Origin: Triplophysa rosa
Taxonomy: Eukaryota > Chordata > Actinopteri > Cypriniformes > Nemacheilidae
Assembly: GCF_024868665.1 (NCBI RefSeq)
Contig: NC_079895.1
Span: forward strand, 22,987,011-23,051,010
Length of the DNA stretch: 64,000 nt
Direction of reading: 5' to 3'
The notes under the pieces are model-generated. The model searched no databases and was not told where the DNA came from. It was given only the letters and a program-made list of their open reading frames with translations. A program made the position numbers and the translations under genes. Within the stretch, counting starts at the first letter, position 1; every line of letters begins with the position of its first letter. This document shows positions 11,496 to 21,917 of this stretch, piece after piece.

Positions 11496-12459
11496 CAATC
11501 TCTTTGCCAAGCCCCGAGTGGAGCATGGCTCCAGCAGAGGTGACCACGGCACAGGTTTTGAAGCCACCCCCAAAGAGTTCATTCAAGGGTAAGGCAGGTA
11601 CGATCTTGTCCCAGTCTAGGGTGGAGAAAGGCATCTCAAACCCATCTAAAGTTCTAACCTTCCCCCTCCTCTTCAGCTCACACAACACTTGTTGGCCGCT
11701 CTGTCGCACCCTTCGGTGTCCCGTGTAGGCCACGCCGTGTTTATTATTATTAAGGTAGTCTTTCACAGCCTTCTGGAGACGTGGACTGAGCATGCCCACC
11801 GACAAACTTCCTCTCCAAAGGCTGTGAACTACAGAATTTGATTTTGGAACATAGTTATCATCTGGGTCCGACCTTATAGATGCCCTCTTCATTGTCCTCC
11901 TCCTCACTTCCTCGTCCTCTTCTCCTCCCACCACCTCTTCCTCCTCCTCATCTTCATCCTGCAGATGTGAATACTGGCTGTACTCCAGCCTCTCGCGATT
12001 GCGACTCACAGCGGCCGATCTCGAGCCCACATCCTGGGTGCCAAATGCAGACCAGGCCGCCAGGCTCTGAGGGTCTGGATAGGGGTAGGCCTCCTGGCTG
12101 AGTGGACTAGGCTGGGGCTCGATGCTGGGGTCTTCCTCTCGACTTTGCCCCTGCCGAGTTTTACTGGAGCCAGATGGGGTAGAGAGACCCAAATGGGAGG
12201 CCATAATGGTGCGGGGGTTGCCCTGCAGCGAGGTCAGGCGGCGGGTGTCCGTGTAGGAGAGAGCGGCCGCCGATCGCGGCTCGTCCACACGTGACTCCAT
12301 AAAGTAAGAGAGGAGAGCCAGAAACAGCAACACCCAGGCCAGCATTAGGCCGAGGGCTATTCGCCACCATTGTTTCAGACTGGACTTCATTTCCCAGCAG
12401 TCCTCTTGGCCACTCGACGCTGCGCTCAAGGCCCTAGTGAAAAGGGGCCAGCAGGAGCC
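11496..12459 (-). CDS. st6gal2: ST6GAL2 exon 2: start codon, membrane anchor, stem, first half of sialyl L-motif
   Basis: Beta-galactoside alpha-2,6-sialyltransferase 2 is a Golgi type II membrane enzyme that moves sialic acid from CMP-sialic acid to terminal galactose. The exon runs from an acceptor (AG at 12461-12460) to a donor (GT at 11495-11494). I chose the ATG at 12390-12388 because it opens MKSSLKQWW, the start I recall for the zebrafish protein, just before a hydrophobic segment (residues about 11-30, IALGLMLAWVLLFLALLSYF). The 69 bases before it are 5' UTR; the frame stays open upstream but has no ATG there. The stem is Pro/Ser-rich with an acidic tract near 11960-11900 (DEDEEEEEVVGGEEDEE). 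The catalytic domain begins near VHSLWRGSLSVGMLSPRLQ. The exon ends in the L-motif (CAVVTSAGAMLHSGLGKEI) after 298 codons plus one base. ST6GAL1 is excluded by the long acidic stem. Confidence 0.95.
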
Positions 12460-12949
12460 CTGTGACAGGACAAAATCTTTATTGAGATACAAAATACGTC
12501 TCACAGTAGTTTTTTCAACTAGTTTTCAAAAAACTTGTTTTTAAACAATTTTCTTAAGATGAAGAGAAAATATTTTTGATTAAATGTTATAATTTTGACA
12601 TTATGTTCCATTTATTTTTTTCTTGGTAATCACTGTGCCATATCAACGTTATGTTTAATATTGTGTTCAATTATATGACAATATAATTGTCCAGTAGATT
12701 TAATGTTTACATACATAATTACATTTTGAATAACACTTATTTTTAAGGACACAACGCATTAAGAAAGAGCAAACAGCATTTAAAATATGAAGAAATCATA
12801 ATCAAAGGGTGCTTTCCAAGTCTGTTTTAAGAACACTGACGGATATGGAACTGTTGAAATAAAAGTCATCATTAAATGTTGTTAAACAATTGTTTGTTTC
12901 TGTTTATTACTATTATAAAAAATATGTTAATAGATTATAAAAATTGCCG

Positions 12950-13265
12950 ATATTGAAATTGGGGATGTCACAATATCGGATTTTTATTGCATGGTTATCA
13001 TGTTATTGTAGCCAAACGTTTTTAAGAGAACAATATTATTGTGATAATCATTAAAATGATAAATAAATAAAATAAATGCCATCAAATTAATCGTCCTTAA
13101 TTATAGTCTATTTAATTATTTTTGTCACTGAATCACACTCAAAATATGATGTGTAGAGAGGCAAAGAGAGTTTGTAACCATGTTTTTTAATGGGTTTTGG
13201 AATTATTTACGGTATTATAACATTTGTGGTATTAATATTACGGTTATTGTCACTACCAGTATATT
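12950..13265. mobile_element. degenerate hAT terminal-region relic
   Basis: GGGGATGTCACAATATCGG on the left and GGTATTAATATTACGGTTATTGTCACTACCAG on the right, with repeated ATTATTGTGATAATCA motifs, resemble the CGATA/TATCG-rich sub-terminal DNA of hAT MITEs. No target duplication is readable. Confidence 0.4.
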
Positions 13266-13278
13266 ATGACAACGAACG

Positions 13279-13673
13279 TTAAAGGTTCAGTGTGTAATTT
13301 TTTTTAGGATCTATTGACAGAAATGCAATATAATATACATAACTATGTCTTCAGAGGAGTATAACGACCTTACATAATGAAGAGTTATGTTTTTATTACC
13401 TTACAATGAGCCATTTCTATCTACATACACCGCGGGTCCACTTACATGGAATTCGGCATGTTGTTTCTACAGTAGACCTAAATGGACAAACTGCTCTACA
13501 GAGCATGTTTCGTAAATGTTATCTCCTTCGGCAAAGAAGTGAAAACGTGACGACATCTTAGTTCTGTGTCAGCCGCCGTAGTGCTTCAGAAGCAAGGTGT
13601 GGAGTGAGCCGTTGATTGCAATTTGCATCCTCACCGCTAGATGTCGCTAAATTTCATAAACTGGACCTTTAAA
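13279..13673. mobile_element. TTAAAGGTTCAGTGTGTA-type MITE
   Basis: Inverted ends are TTAAAGGTTCAGTGTGTAAT and AAACTGGACCTTTAA. The interior (CTATTGACAGAAATGCAATA, CACCGCGGGTCCACTTACAT, CTCACCGCTAGATGTCGCTA) recurs inverted at 48384-48652, so two copies of the same family are in the window. Confidence 0.75.
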
Positions 13674-13867
13674 ATTAATAAATGCTGTAGAAGTATTTAT
13701 TAATTTATATTGGTAATGTATGTTAACAAACGTGTTGGGAGTAATGCGTTACAAAAGTAATGTATTACAGTAACGTATTACTTTTTGCTGTAACGAAGTA
13801 GTGTAAGGCATTACTAATCAATTTTCAGTTATATTTTACTCGGTACATGTTCAGAAATGATTGCGTT

Positions 13868-14917
13868 CAGGGTTCGTACACATTTTTACCAATACATTTC
13901 CATGACTTTTCCATGACTTCTCAATTACTTTCGAGGCAAAATTCATGACCCATAAACTCTGAGCCAATGTAGTTAGTCTTCACCTCACTTCCGTCCCACA
14001 GCCTGACGTGCATGTCTAACTGTTTCGTCTGTAAGTAATGATTCAGGCTTTCGTCGAATAACATCACATACGCTCTTTGCTTCGATATGTTTGACAAAGT
14101 TCGTTTTTTAAAATAAGGAGCCAGTCCAAACGTGCAAATATACGAACATTTAAGTTCGCCGCATGCAAATCTGGCAGCTATCTTGCTGTCGGGAAACATA
14201 CCAGGAAAAACTTGCCTTATATCTTCACACGACTTGTAATAGTGAGAATTAGCCACCTTTAGTGCCCACAATACCTTTGCAGTTAGGGCTTCGTTTCTTG
14301 ACACAGCATCCGAAATGGTCCCTTGTTTGATGGAGGACTTAAGTGAAGCACAGCAGCTGGCTGTGGGTGTCACGGTGTTCCTCGGATTTAAAAACCCGGT
14401 GATGGGGTTCAAAGTTTCTTCGTGCGCAACAGCAGACTGGTGCTTCGCGCCTTTAGCGTGGCTACTTAACGCTGCCTCTCCCATGTTCGAAATGTCAAAA
14501 TTTTTTTGCAGAGTCGACATTTTGCACGTCCTGGATGATGATCTCTTTTAAACCTTACATTATACTTAACTGAATGAAGCCACACATTATTGAATCGGCA
14601 TTTTCCTGGAATTTTCTAAACTTACATCCATAATTTATCAAAGACATTTACGTTTACGTTACGTTGCTGGCTGCAGCAAGGGCCCTCTTGCAGCGAGCAC
14701 TCCCTCTGCTTTGCCTGTTCGCAAGATCGCCTGATTTACCAATTAGTTAAAATTAGCAATTAAACATTTTATTTTTTACAGGTATTCTTTGGACAATTTC
14801 CATGACTTTTCCAAAACTTTTTGGGTTTATTCATTTTCCAACACTTTTTCAGACCTGGAAAGTTCGATTTTAAAATTTCATAACTTTTCCAGGTTTTTCA
14901 TGACCGTACGAACCCTG
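13868..14917 (-). mobile_element. CAGGGTTCGTAC element carrying a truncated transposase
   Basis: The ends are CAGGGTTCGTACACATTTTT and CATGACCGTACGAACCCTG, both followed internally by mirrored TTTCCATGACTTTTCC motifs. The flanks carry an identical 6-bp duplication TGCGTT at 13862-13867 and 14918-14923. The element encloses the transposase fragment at 14520-13921. It looks like an internally deleted copy. It is probably hAT-related by its protein, although a 6-bp duplication is shorter than the usual 8 bp. Confidence 0.8.
13921..14520 (-). pseudogene. truncated hAT-type transposase, N-terminal 199 residues
   Basis: The frame starts at an ATG (14520-14518) and runs 199 codons. Near the start, SHAKGAKH (His21, His27) looks like the end of a zinc-finger/BED-like DNA-binding module. 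Later segments (ALTAKVLWALKVANSHYYKS, FPGMFPDSKIAARFACGELK, AYVMLFDESLNHYLQTKQLD, VKTNYIGSEFMG) resemble a transposase type repeated widely in teleost genomes; the LFDESLN segment is where the first catalytic Asp would be expected. The frame then ends shortly after GSEFMG, at the element's right-hand sub-terminal repeat. The catalytic core and the dimerisation domain are missing, so it cannot be an active transposase. Family placement is by memory of similar fish proteins, not a search. Confidence 0.7.
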
Positions 14918-15393
14918 TGCGTTACAACAAACTTTTCGCCCGCGAGACATTAACAAATCAAAACTCGCGCAAGTAAGTTCTATTTCCTGTTCGTGAATAG
15001 ACGCGTGTGGTGTCATTCATTTCCCTCTGGCTGGTGGAACTATTTTGTATTGTAAAACGGCATGATTTCAGTCTCTGAGCTAAAGGTCCGAGGCTATTGG
15101 CCCCGCCCGGTTCGCTGGAAGCCCTAGCACCAGTGTTGCCAGAGTTGCGGTTTTCCCGCACATTTGGGCTATTTTGAAAATGCAGTTGCGGGAAAAATTG
15201 TGGAGTCGCGGGGTTGCGGGTTTTTGGGCTACTTTCATAATGTACTGCGGCCGCCAAAATGTTTATTTATATTCGAAGGATAAATGTTAATTGATGAGAT
15301 TGTTAATGTGTATTCATACTCCGATGAATACCTGGCAACTTCAGGACCGGGCCGTTCTCAAAAGTGTGGGGAACAAGTGTCTGACAGGCAGGC

Positions 15394-16667
15394 CAGTGCT
15401 CGAATTGAGGGGGGGCTGGGGGGATCCGGGACTCCCCATAAGGCATTAGGTCCCTCAGATATTTTTATTTGAGTAAAAATTATAATGACAAATGTGATTA
15501 AATTCATGAAATGGATATGGTAAATTTCGTGACTTAATTATTTACAATAATTTATATTAAGTTTGTTTATGGGCTAGTTGTCATGTCATTGTCAATTTTA
15601 AACGCCCCACCCCACGTCTAAAGACCGCTCAGCGCAGGACATCATTAACATGACTGCTTGTTTGGCGTCGCTTCGGTTAAGCTAACTTCAGCTAAAAAAA
15701 ATTGAGAATAATAAACCTCCACTCGCAGTCGGGAAGAGGAAGCTTGTACTTTTTTGAGGGGTAATTTTCTCTCTCTATATATCTTTCCACTATATTTATC
15801 AACTCCATGTCGGGGCTTTTGTATTCCTTGCGTAAACTAATATTAGGCCTGGTTCTGGGGTGCTAGAGATCTCGATGAAGATGAGTGACAGCTTTTTAGT
15901 AATTATAAAGGGATTGCTCGTGGTGTGGTTTCTGTGCTATATATAATCCATTCAGAATTGTATAAAACTTGTTTTTCATGCTGCTAAGACCAACGACCAC
16001 ATGCACGCTGCAAAGTTTCGGGAATTACATTGGCATAGTAATGCGGGATTCACTCTTGAAATAGCTATGATTGACATATTGATAGCCATACTGTAGTTAG
16101 TTCCTGAATAAAGCAGACTTTTGGACTGAAATGGTTGAATAGTCTGCTGACTGACAGACTCACTCATAACAGTCCCTTGCCGCCACCTACTGGATGTAAC
16201 TATGTAAATGCACTGAAATCGTTGAAAAATCCCCACAACACTAACACACAGACTGACAGCCGGTCTTGTCACAATTTATATTTTTAATATCTAATAAACT
16301 AGTTTCTTGCATTTAAACAAGTCTTTTGGAACAAACATTATTATCACAAAGTGTCAATCATCCAGTTGTTTTTAGGGAAAATAGTAAATACTACATTGGT
16401 AAATAATGCTAGAATTATTCTGTTGGACGTACACTACTGTTCAAAGGTCATTTCTGTTCACCAAGCCTGTATTGATTTGATACAAAATACAGTAAAAGAA
16501 GCCTGTTCTTTTATTTAAGCCTGTTTTTAATAAATAGTATATAACTATGCATATTATGATCAAATATATTGTGTATTTTGTATAAATTGTATATTGCGAG
16601 ACTAACCCCCACCAAAAAAAATCTTATGGTGGGGACCCCCATAAGACTTGACTCAATTCGAGCACTA
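15394..16667. mobile_element. hAT-type element with CAGTGCTCGAATTGAG termini (1.27 kb)
   Basis: The left end is CAGTGCTCGAATTGAGGGGG and the right end is GACTCAATTCGAGCACTA, with sub-terminal ACTCCCCATAAGGC versus CTTATGGTGGGGACCCCC. It is flanked by a perfect 8-bp duplication AGGCAGGC at 15386-15393 and 16668-16675. There is no transposase open frame, so it is a nonautonomous copy. Confidence 0.93.
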
Positions 16668-16910
16668 AGGCAGGCTACAGTACAGGGAGGGACGCGGGAG
16701 CTCAGCTCAACCAAAGAGGAAAATATAGCGGTGGTATTAGACAATGCATCCGAATTATGCTTTTACCGATGTTTCGTAAGGTGCGTGTCACGTTAATCAA
16801 TGAAAGAAATCATGCGTGAGTGTACAACAGTTGATTCTTCCGGCTGCCAAATATCACGTTTGAGCAGCGCTATACGCAGTCTAGAACAACTAATCTTTTT
16901 TATCTTTTTT

Positions 16911-17170
16911 AAAGGGACACCCAAAAATGAAAATTCTGTTATGGATTACTCGCCCTCTAGTTGCTCCAAACCTGTATAAATTTCTTTGTTCGGTTGAACA
17001 CAAAGATATTTGGTAGAATGTTAGCAACTGAAAATTATTTGGCATCATTGACTACCATAGCAGAAAATATTATAATGGTAGTCAGAGGTGACCCAGAATT
17101 GTTTGCTTTCCGAAATCCCCTAAAACATCTTTTGAGTTCATCAGAACAAAAAATATATACAATACCTAGG
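16911..17170. mobile_element. half of an AAAGGGA(T)AGTT MITE
   Basis: It begins AAAGGGACACCCAAAAATGA, then GTTGCTCCAAACCTGTATAA and ATTTCTTTGTTCGGTTGAAC, matching the left arm of 10449-10858. The right arm is incomplete and no right terminus is seen. Confidence 0.65.
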
Positions 17171-17399
17171 AAACCATTCAGATAAGTAAATATAGCAATA
17201 GAAACTGCTTTTGGCAGTTGTTAACTCTGAATTGACCCTGGAAAATAATTGGGCTAGTTTTCATTCCTTTTGGGCGGGTTTTGAGGGGTCATTGGGCTGA
17301 TTTCAGGAAGCTAGTTAGCAAGATCCCTGTGACCAGCAGCAATGACAAGGTATGCTAATGTTTACATGATGACTAGCTAGAATTCTATATAATCTAGTT

Positions 17400-17893
17400 C
17401 AGTGATGGGATGGGACTATTTTGTATTTAAATGCGTTTAATCTTAGTATTTTTGTATTTTCAAACTAAAATACTTTTTGCCAACCAACCTCCTTATTAGA
17501 CTGCATGGATGGGCAGTGTTTCAAATACATCCATTTGAAATACAAAATATTATTATTTTGTAATAGTATTTTGTATTTAAATGCATTTAATCTAGTATTT
17601 TTTGTATTTATTTGTGTATAGCTTAGTTAATTCAAGAAATCAGCAGTCTAAAGTGGTTGATTGGCAAAAAGTATTTTGTATTTTGAAAATACAAAAATAC
17701 AAAGACTTATTTTAGAATGTTAAGTTCTACTTCTGTAGTTATTTTGGTGAAAGTAACTCAAAAGTAATAGAGGAGTCATGTAAAGTATTACAATTGTGAG
17801 ACAGTAATATTGTAAGGTAAGGGATTACTTTTAAATAACAGTAACAAGTAATCTGTAATGTAATACAGTTTTGAAGTAACTTGCACAACACTG
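17400..17893. mobile_element. degenerate hAT sub-terminal sequences
   Basis: 17400-17715 holds mirrored ATTTTGTATTTAAATGC and GTATTTTGTATTTTGAAAAT tracts typical of one fish hAT family. 17700-17893 (AAGTAACTCAAAAGTAAT to GAAGTAACTTGCACAACACTG) is the right-hand end of another family, whose left end (GTGTTGGGAGTAATGCGTTA) is at 13732. Confidence 0.5.
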
Positions 17894-17899
17894 GTTAAA

Positions 17900-18660
17900 A
17901 TTTCACACATAAGGGTTTGTTTCGGAACCTGGTGCGTTTTCTCTCTTGGTTCGATTCGTTTAGGCATATGTGAACACGGCAATCGCGCTAGGATCCGCCC
18001 CCAAAAAATGGCTCCGAGACCGCCTGAACAAGGTGGTCTCGACCCGATTGCAAACGAACTCTGGAGCGATTCGGTAGATGTGTGAAAGCCATCCGACCCA
18101 ACGGACCAACGAACCAGACTGTATCACAATGTATGACGGGTAATTATATAAAGTTGCGTGATGCAAAAGGGATTGTTTTGCTAATGGCTCCCTGTAACAA
18201 TGTTCAAAGTAAAAAAGGAAGGAGGCAGGAACCGGCGAACGTTAAACCAAACTTTTAATAAAATAAACAAACAACAACCCGAAAGTAAAGTGCCGACAGC
18301 TCCCTCACGGTCGACTGCCGGCCACACAAACACAATAAAACATAACATAAAATCCAGGCCTGGTTCTCTCTCATCCTTCTCCTCCTTTTATGCTTCTCGA
18401 GCTCCGCCGTGAGAGACGCGAGACCGGTGCAACGCGCAGCTGACGCTCATCATCACTCGCGTTACCGGCCGGAAATAAACAGATGCACTCTGACCAATCG
18501 AAGGAGAGTTTACTCGCACGTGACTTTTATTAACAAAGTTTGGTCCGTTTGGAAATATTGCCTTGTGGATGCGAACAGAACTAAAATAAATTTCAATATT
18601 GTAGCGATTTAACCCCCGGTTTCAGAACAAAGCAATCGATACACAGGTGTGAAAACGCCC
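17900..18660. repeat. older MITE-like repeat interrupted by the retroelement fragment
   Basis: The two flanks carry GTTTCGGAACCTGGTGCGTTT, AAACGAACTCTGGAGCGATT and GTGTGAAAGCCATCCGACCC on the left, and TTTGGTCCGTTTGGAAATAT and ACAGGTGTGAAAACGCCCTG on the right. These are motifs of a GC-richer fish interspersed repeat. Boundaries and class are approximate. Confidence 0.4.
18195..18480 (-). repeat. LTR-like retroelement fragment
   Basis: Read on the minus strand this has GTGTTTGTGTGGCCGGCAGT, GAGGGAGCTGTCGGCACTTT, a TTTATTTTATTAAAAGTTTG segment and GTTCGCCGGTTCCTGCCTCC. This layout recalls the end of a fish LTR or other retroelement. The unequal flanks (a MITE-like repeat at 17900-18160 and 18520-18660 on either side) suggest it inserted into an older repeat. 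No coding region or primer-binding site is seen, so the class is uncertain. Confidence 0.4.
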
Positions 18661-19510
18661 TGAAAATGAATAATTTGGCAAGCGTTCTCAATGTTGCTTA
18701 TCTCTGCCCTCAACGGCTGTGTTGCCGGCAGTGTTGTTTTTGAAAACTTCAGGTATGATTTTGTATCAGCACATACGGGGCCCTTATTTTTGTTGATGGT
18801 CATAAAAATGGTCTTGAGCCAATGACACTGAACTATTGAACCAATGAACTGTTAGAGAAACATGTATATGCGGCTAAAAGCAATGTTTATACATATGGCA
18901 ACACAGAGGATGCACAAAGAACAGGATAAATTCAACATATACTTGGATTTAAATTAAAACATGTTCCCAAAACACTTTTACATCTTTTCATGAAATGTCA
19001 ATACAGACAATTTAGTTGCCATGCAAATAAATTCACACATTCATTTCTTTTAAAAACAGAAAAAAGCAGGTTGTGTTAAAAATGAATAGGATATATGAAT
19101 ACCTATAAACATGTCAATCCTAATCATTTCTGTGGTACATAAACATTTTTTCACCACTGTCGCGTCGAGAACGCTGCAAGAAAGGGTGCTAAAAACTGAC
19201 AATGCTGACACAAGTGATTTAAAAAACAGTCACTCAGTCAAAGCATCCGGAGAGTATCTCATTCGATCTCTATTTAAAAACAAAGTTTTCTGTTCTCTTT
19301 CCTATGAGAGAAGGCTGTGTCCCTTGAGACCCCTCTTTCTCCAAAACACCCTTAGTTCTAGTTTTTCTATTCTTTAACAGCTAATCTCAATTGAGATATG
19401 AAAACAGTTGCTTTCATAGTGTTCTTTCAGTCATCTATTTTGAGTACAGAAACTGAAAAACTTCTACACTGTGTGACAGAACCGAAAACAAAAACCAAAC
19501 ACGTGCTTAC
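18661..19510. other. unassigned stretch
   Basis: No element ends, exon or RNA gene recognised. A weak open frame at 19111-19377 has no distinguishing features. Confidence 0.35.
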
Positions 19511-19566
19511 CTCTTTCTGTTCCCTATATCCTTGACTCCATTTATTCTCAAAGAGTTTGTCAGTCC
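19511..19566 (-). other. st6gal2: putative noncoding 5' exon of st6gal2
   Basis: On the minus strand a 56-bp segment is bounded by a strong acceptor (TTATTGTCTTTCAG before 19566) and a strong donor (GTAAGC after 19511). It lies about 7 kb upstream of the start-codon exon in the right orientation. ST6GAL genes usually have untranslated 5' exons, so the most economical reading is a 5' UTR exon spliced to 12459. One frame is open across it (TDKLFENKWSQGYREQKE), so a coding exon of an unrecognised gene cannot be excluded. Confidence 0.35.
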
Positions 19567-20777
19567 CTGAAAGACAATAAGACACCAATTAGAGAAAACA
19601 ACAGCCTTCTGAACTAAAACAAAAGCAAGTGATGCCATGTCATAAGCTTCTTACCCCGTGAAACCCTTTCTACGAATTCCAAAGCACATGAAGTTCTGTT
19701 ATGTGTACGTTTTTGTTGTAAGAAGAAACAAAGTGGATTCAACAACCCACCTCAGTACACTACAAGCCCTGACCCATACATGCAAATCAAGCAGATCTGT
19801 CACCGCTAAAGCATTTAGAAGACAACAGCACTAGGACAAATACCCAAGTAAAGGTAATGAGGGTGGAAAAAACATCACACAAATTCTAAATGGATTTAAA
19901 GATTATAATAACAATTGTATTGCTTTTAATAGAAACTATAATGGTCTTTCTAGTTCTCTGGTAATATGATGGGTCCCACTGGCGGGATGGGAACCAACAG
20001 AACACCATTACATCTGAAGACCGAAACACGAAAAGACGAAAAACACCATAAAGGAATTTTGTAATTCTTTTAATGGTAAACAGCTGATGGTTCATGGTGG
20101 TATTTGTAATGGAAACTAGGGATGGGCGATATTATATCGTTTGCGATATACCGGTAGAAATTCCCCACACGATAGGAATTAGACTTCCCGCGATATAAAC
20201 GATAAATTCTAGTTGATGACTTATTTCTTTGTGAGACCCATTCACAGCTCATAATACGAAAACGGGTATAGCGTATGGAGGACTAAACCTGCAAAAATTA
20301 TAAATAAATGAATGTATAAATAAATAAATATATAAATGTAATAATATGAAAATAAATACAGGAATGAATGGTTTGATAAAACAAAATAATTCGTTTTAGC
20401 TATTATTGATCTTAGCTTTAACTTTTCTTTTCATTTTTTAAATTGATGTATTATTTTTTGTGTCCATTTTTAATTATTATATTTTTTATTTTTAGATTAT
20501 TTTATTTATCCTTTCCTTTTATTTTTACATTTATTTATTTATACGTTTATTTATTTTTATATTTATTTATTATCGCATGTATTTATTTCCACTTTTATTT
20601 ATTTATTCTTGTATTTATTCTTACTTTTCTGTGTCTTGTATGATAATTAGATGGGTTGGTCTTGCCTACTATTGGTTCAGCGTAGATTGAAGCGTTCGAT
20701 CGATTACTCTTGACTTGTTTTGGACTAACGTCACGTCACTCACTGATCGTTTGCTTCGTGTATAACGTTAAGTAACT

Positions 20778-21032
20778 ATGTCGGGCGCACAATTAGCTAG
20801 AGAGTTACAGCATTTAGCCAATGAAGTCGATAACCATGCATCAAATGACTGTGCGTCATTCAGATTAGATGCATTTATTGATGATTTATTACAGATTGAC
20901 GGCGAGATAAATGACAAAAGTTCTCCCTCGGTTGTTAGGCTCTTTGCAGCACATTCAAAATCTTTGCGAGTCAGAGGGTGCTATGGTGGCGTTACATTTC
21001 AACTGGTGAAATTCATAAAGCACAAAATGTAA
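20778..21032 (+). CDS. unrecognised ORF in the left arm of the fold-back element
   Basis: An 84-codon frame begins MSGAQLARELQHLANEVDNH and continues ASNDCASFRLDAFIDDLLQI then DGEINDK. The first 47 residues are mirrored in the right arm (21917-21693) with a few substitutions. After INDK the left copy carries about 30 extra or replaced bases, then the copies realign at nucleotide level (TCTTTGCGAGTCAGAGGGTG versus TCTGTGCGAGTCAGGGGGTG), so the C-termini differ. The helix-rich, acidic N-terminus reads like a real protein start. It may be the N-terminus of the element's own protein or a captured host exon. I do not recognise the family, and there is no membrane or signal segment. Confidence 0.4.
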   Translation: MSGAQLARELQHLANEVDNHASNDCASFRLDAFIDDLLQIDGEINDKSSPSVVRLFAAHSKSLRVRGCYGGVTFQLVKFIKHKM

Positions 21033-21692
21033 TAAGGTTTAACTACACAGATGAGCTTGTAAACCGAAGTCGCAAGCTAACGCTTTGTCTAAGTGATAGT
21101 TATAAGCAGCCTTTCGGTTAGAAAAAGCGTAAAGATTTAATGTAACATGATGTAACATAATGTAAATGAATTGAGACATAGTGAACTTAAGTCACAGGTT
21201 AACACGGTAATGAGCATCGTTCTTTCACTACAGGGGCCATCAAATGGAAACCATTCCTTCTAAAAAGACGTGGTTACTAAACGGTACTCGTAAACTACAT
21301 TTCATAAGAGATAAATAACACAGAGGTCACAAGTTAAAACGGGCATATTCCCTTGATTCATCCAGCTGCATATTGTTGTGTGACATCTTGATATTATTGC
21401 GTGACATCTTGATATTATTGCAAAGATCCGCAGCAGCTAGCATTGCGAAATAGTTTAGTGTGATTGTTACCGTAGTGACACGCTGCCTCACTTTATTGTA
21501 TGGGTACGAATCCCGTGTCAAATCGCTTTATTTATTTTTTCACCTCGCTTCAGCCGTTACGGGCGATCATACCAATAATTTGCAATATTAACAAGAATGT
21601 CAAAATCATGTAACAAGAAAGTCTGTGTTTATTAGACATCTTAATATCAAGTCGTCTTGTGCTTTCAGAATCGACGAATCTGCTGAGGTCGT

Positions 21693-21917
21693 TCATGCAC
21701 CTCTTTGGCAGAGGACCTGTAACCGGAACTTGGTCACCACCTTAGCACCCCCTGACTCGCACAGATTTTGAAGAACTTTGTCATTTATCTCTCCGTCAAT
21801 CTGTAATAAATCTTCAATAAACGCACCTAATCTGAATGACACATAGTCATTTGATGCATGGTTATCGACTTCATTGGCTAAATGCTGTAACTCTCTAGCT
21901 AATTGTGCGCACGCCAT
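21693..21917 (-). CDS. mirrored copy of the unrecognised ORF in the right arm
   Basis: This 74-codon frame begins MACAQLARELQHLANEVDNH, then ASNDYVSFRLGAFIEDLLQI and DGEINDK, followed by VLQNLCESGGAKVVTKFRLQ and a short tail. Compared with the left-arm copy the mirrored part has conservative replacements (D to E, D to G, CA to YV), so both kept an open frame after duplication. The region just 5' of the start (21918-22050) is also mirrored at 20645-20777, so both copies would share any promoter. No known domain was recognised. Confidence 0.4.
   Translation of the reverse strand: MACAQLARELQHLANEVDNHASNDYVSFRLGAFIEDLLQIDGEINDKVLQNLCESGGAKVVTKFRLQVLCQRGA

Noticed and set aside
12391..12504. Extending the st6gal2 protein upstream of the ATG at 12390
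   Set aside because: The frame is open to 12504 but there is no ATG, the splice acceptor at 12460 cuts it, and the family starts at MKSSLK.
20443..20643. A very hydrophobic 66-residue protein (and its mirror at 22256-22038)
   Set aside because: Both are translations of AT-rich ATTT repeats in the fold-back arms.
21360..21420. CRISPR-like direct repeats
   Set aside because: Only two adjacent 24-bp copies without spacers, in a vertebrate transposon.
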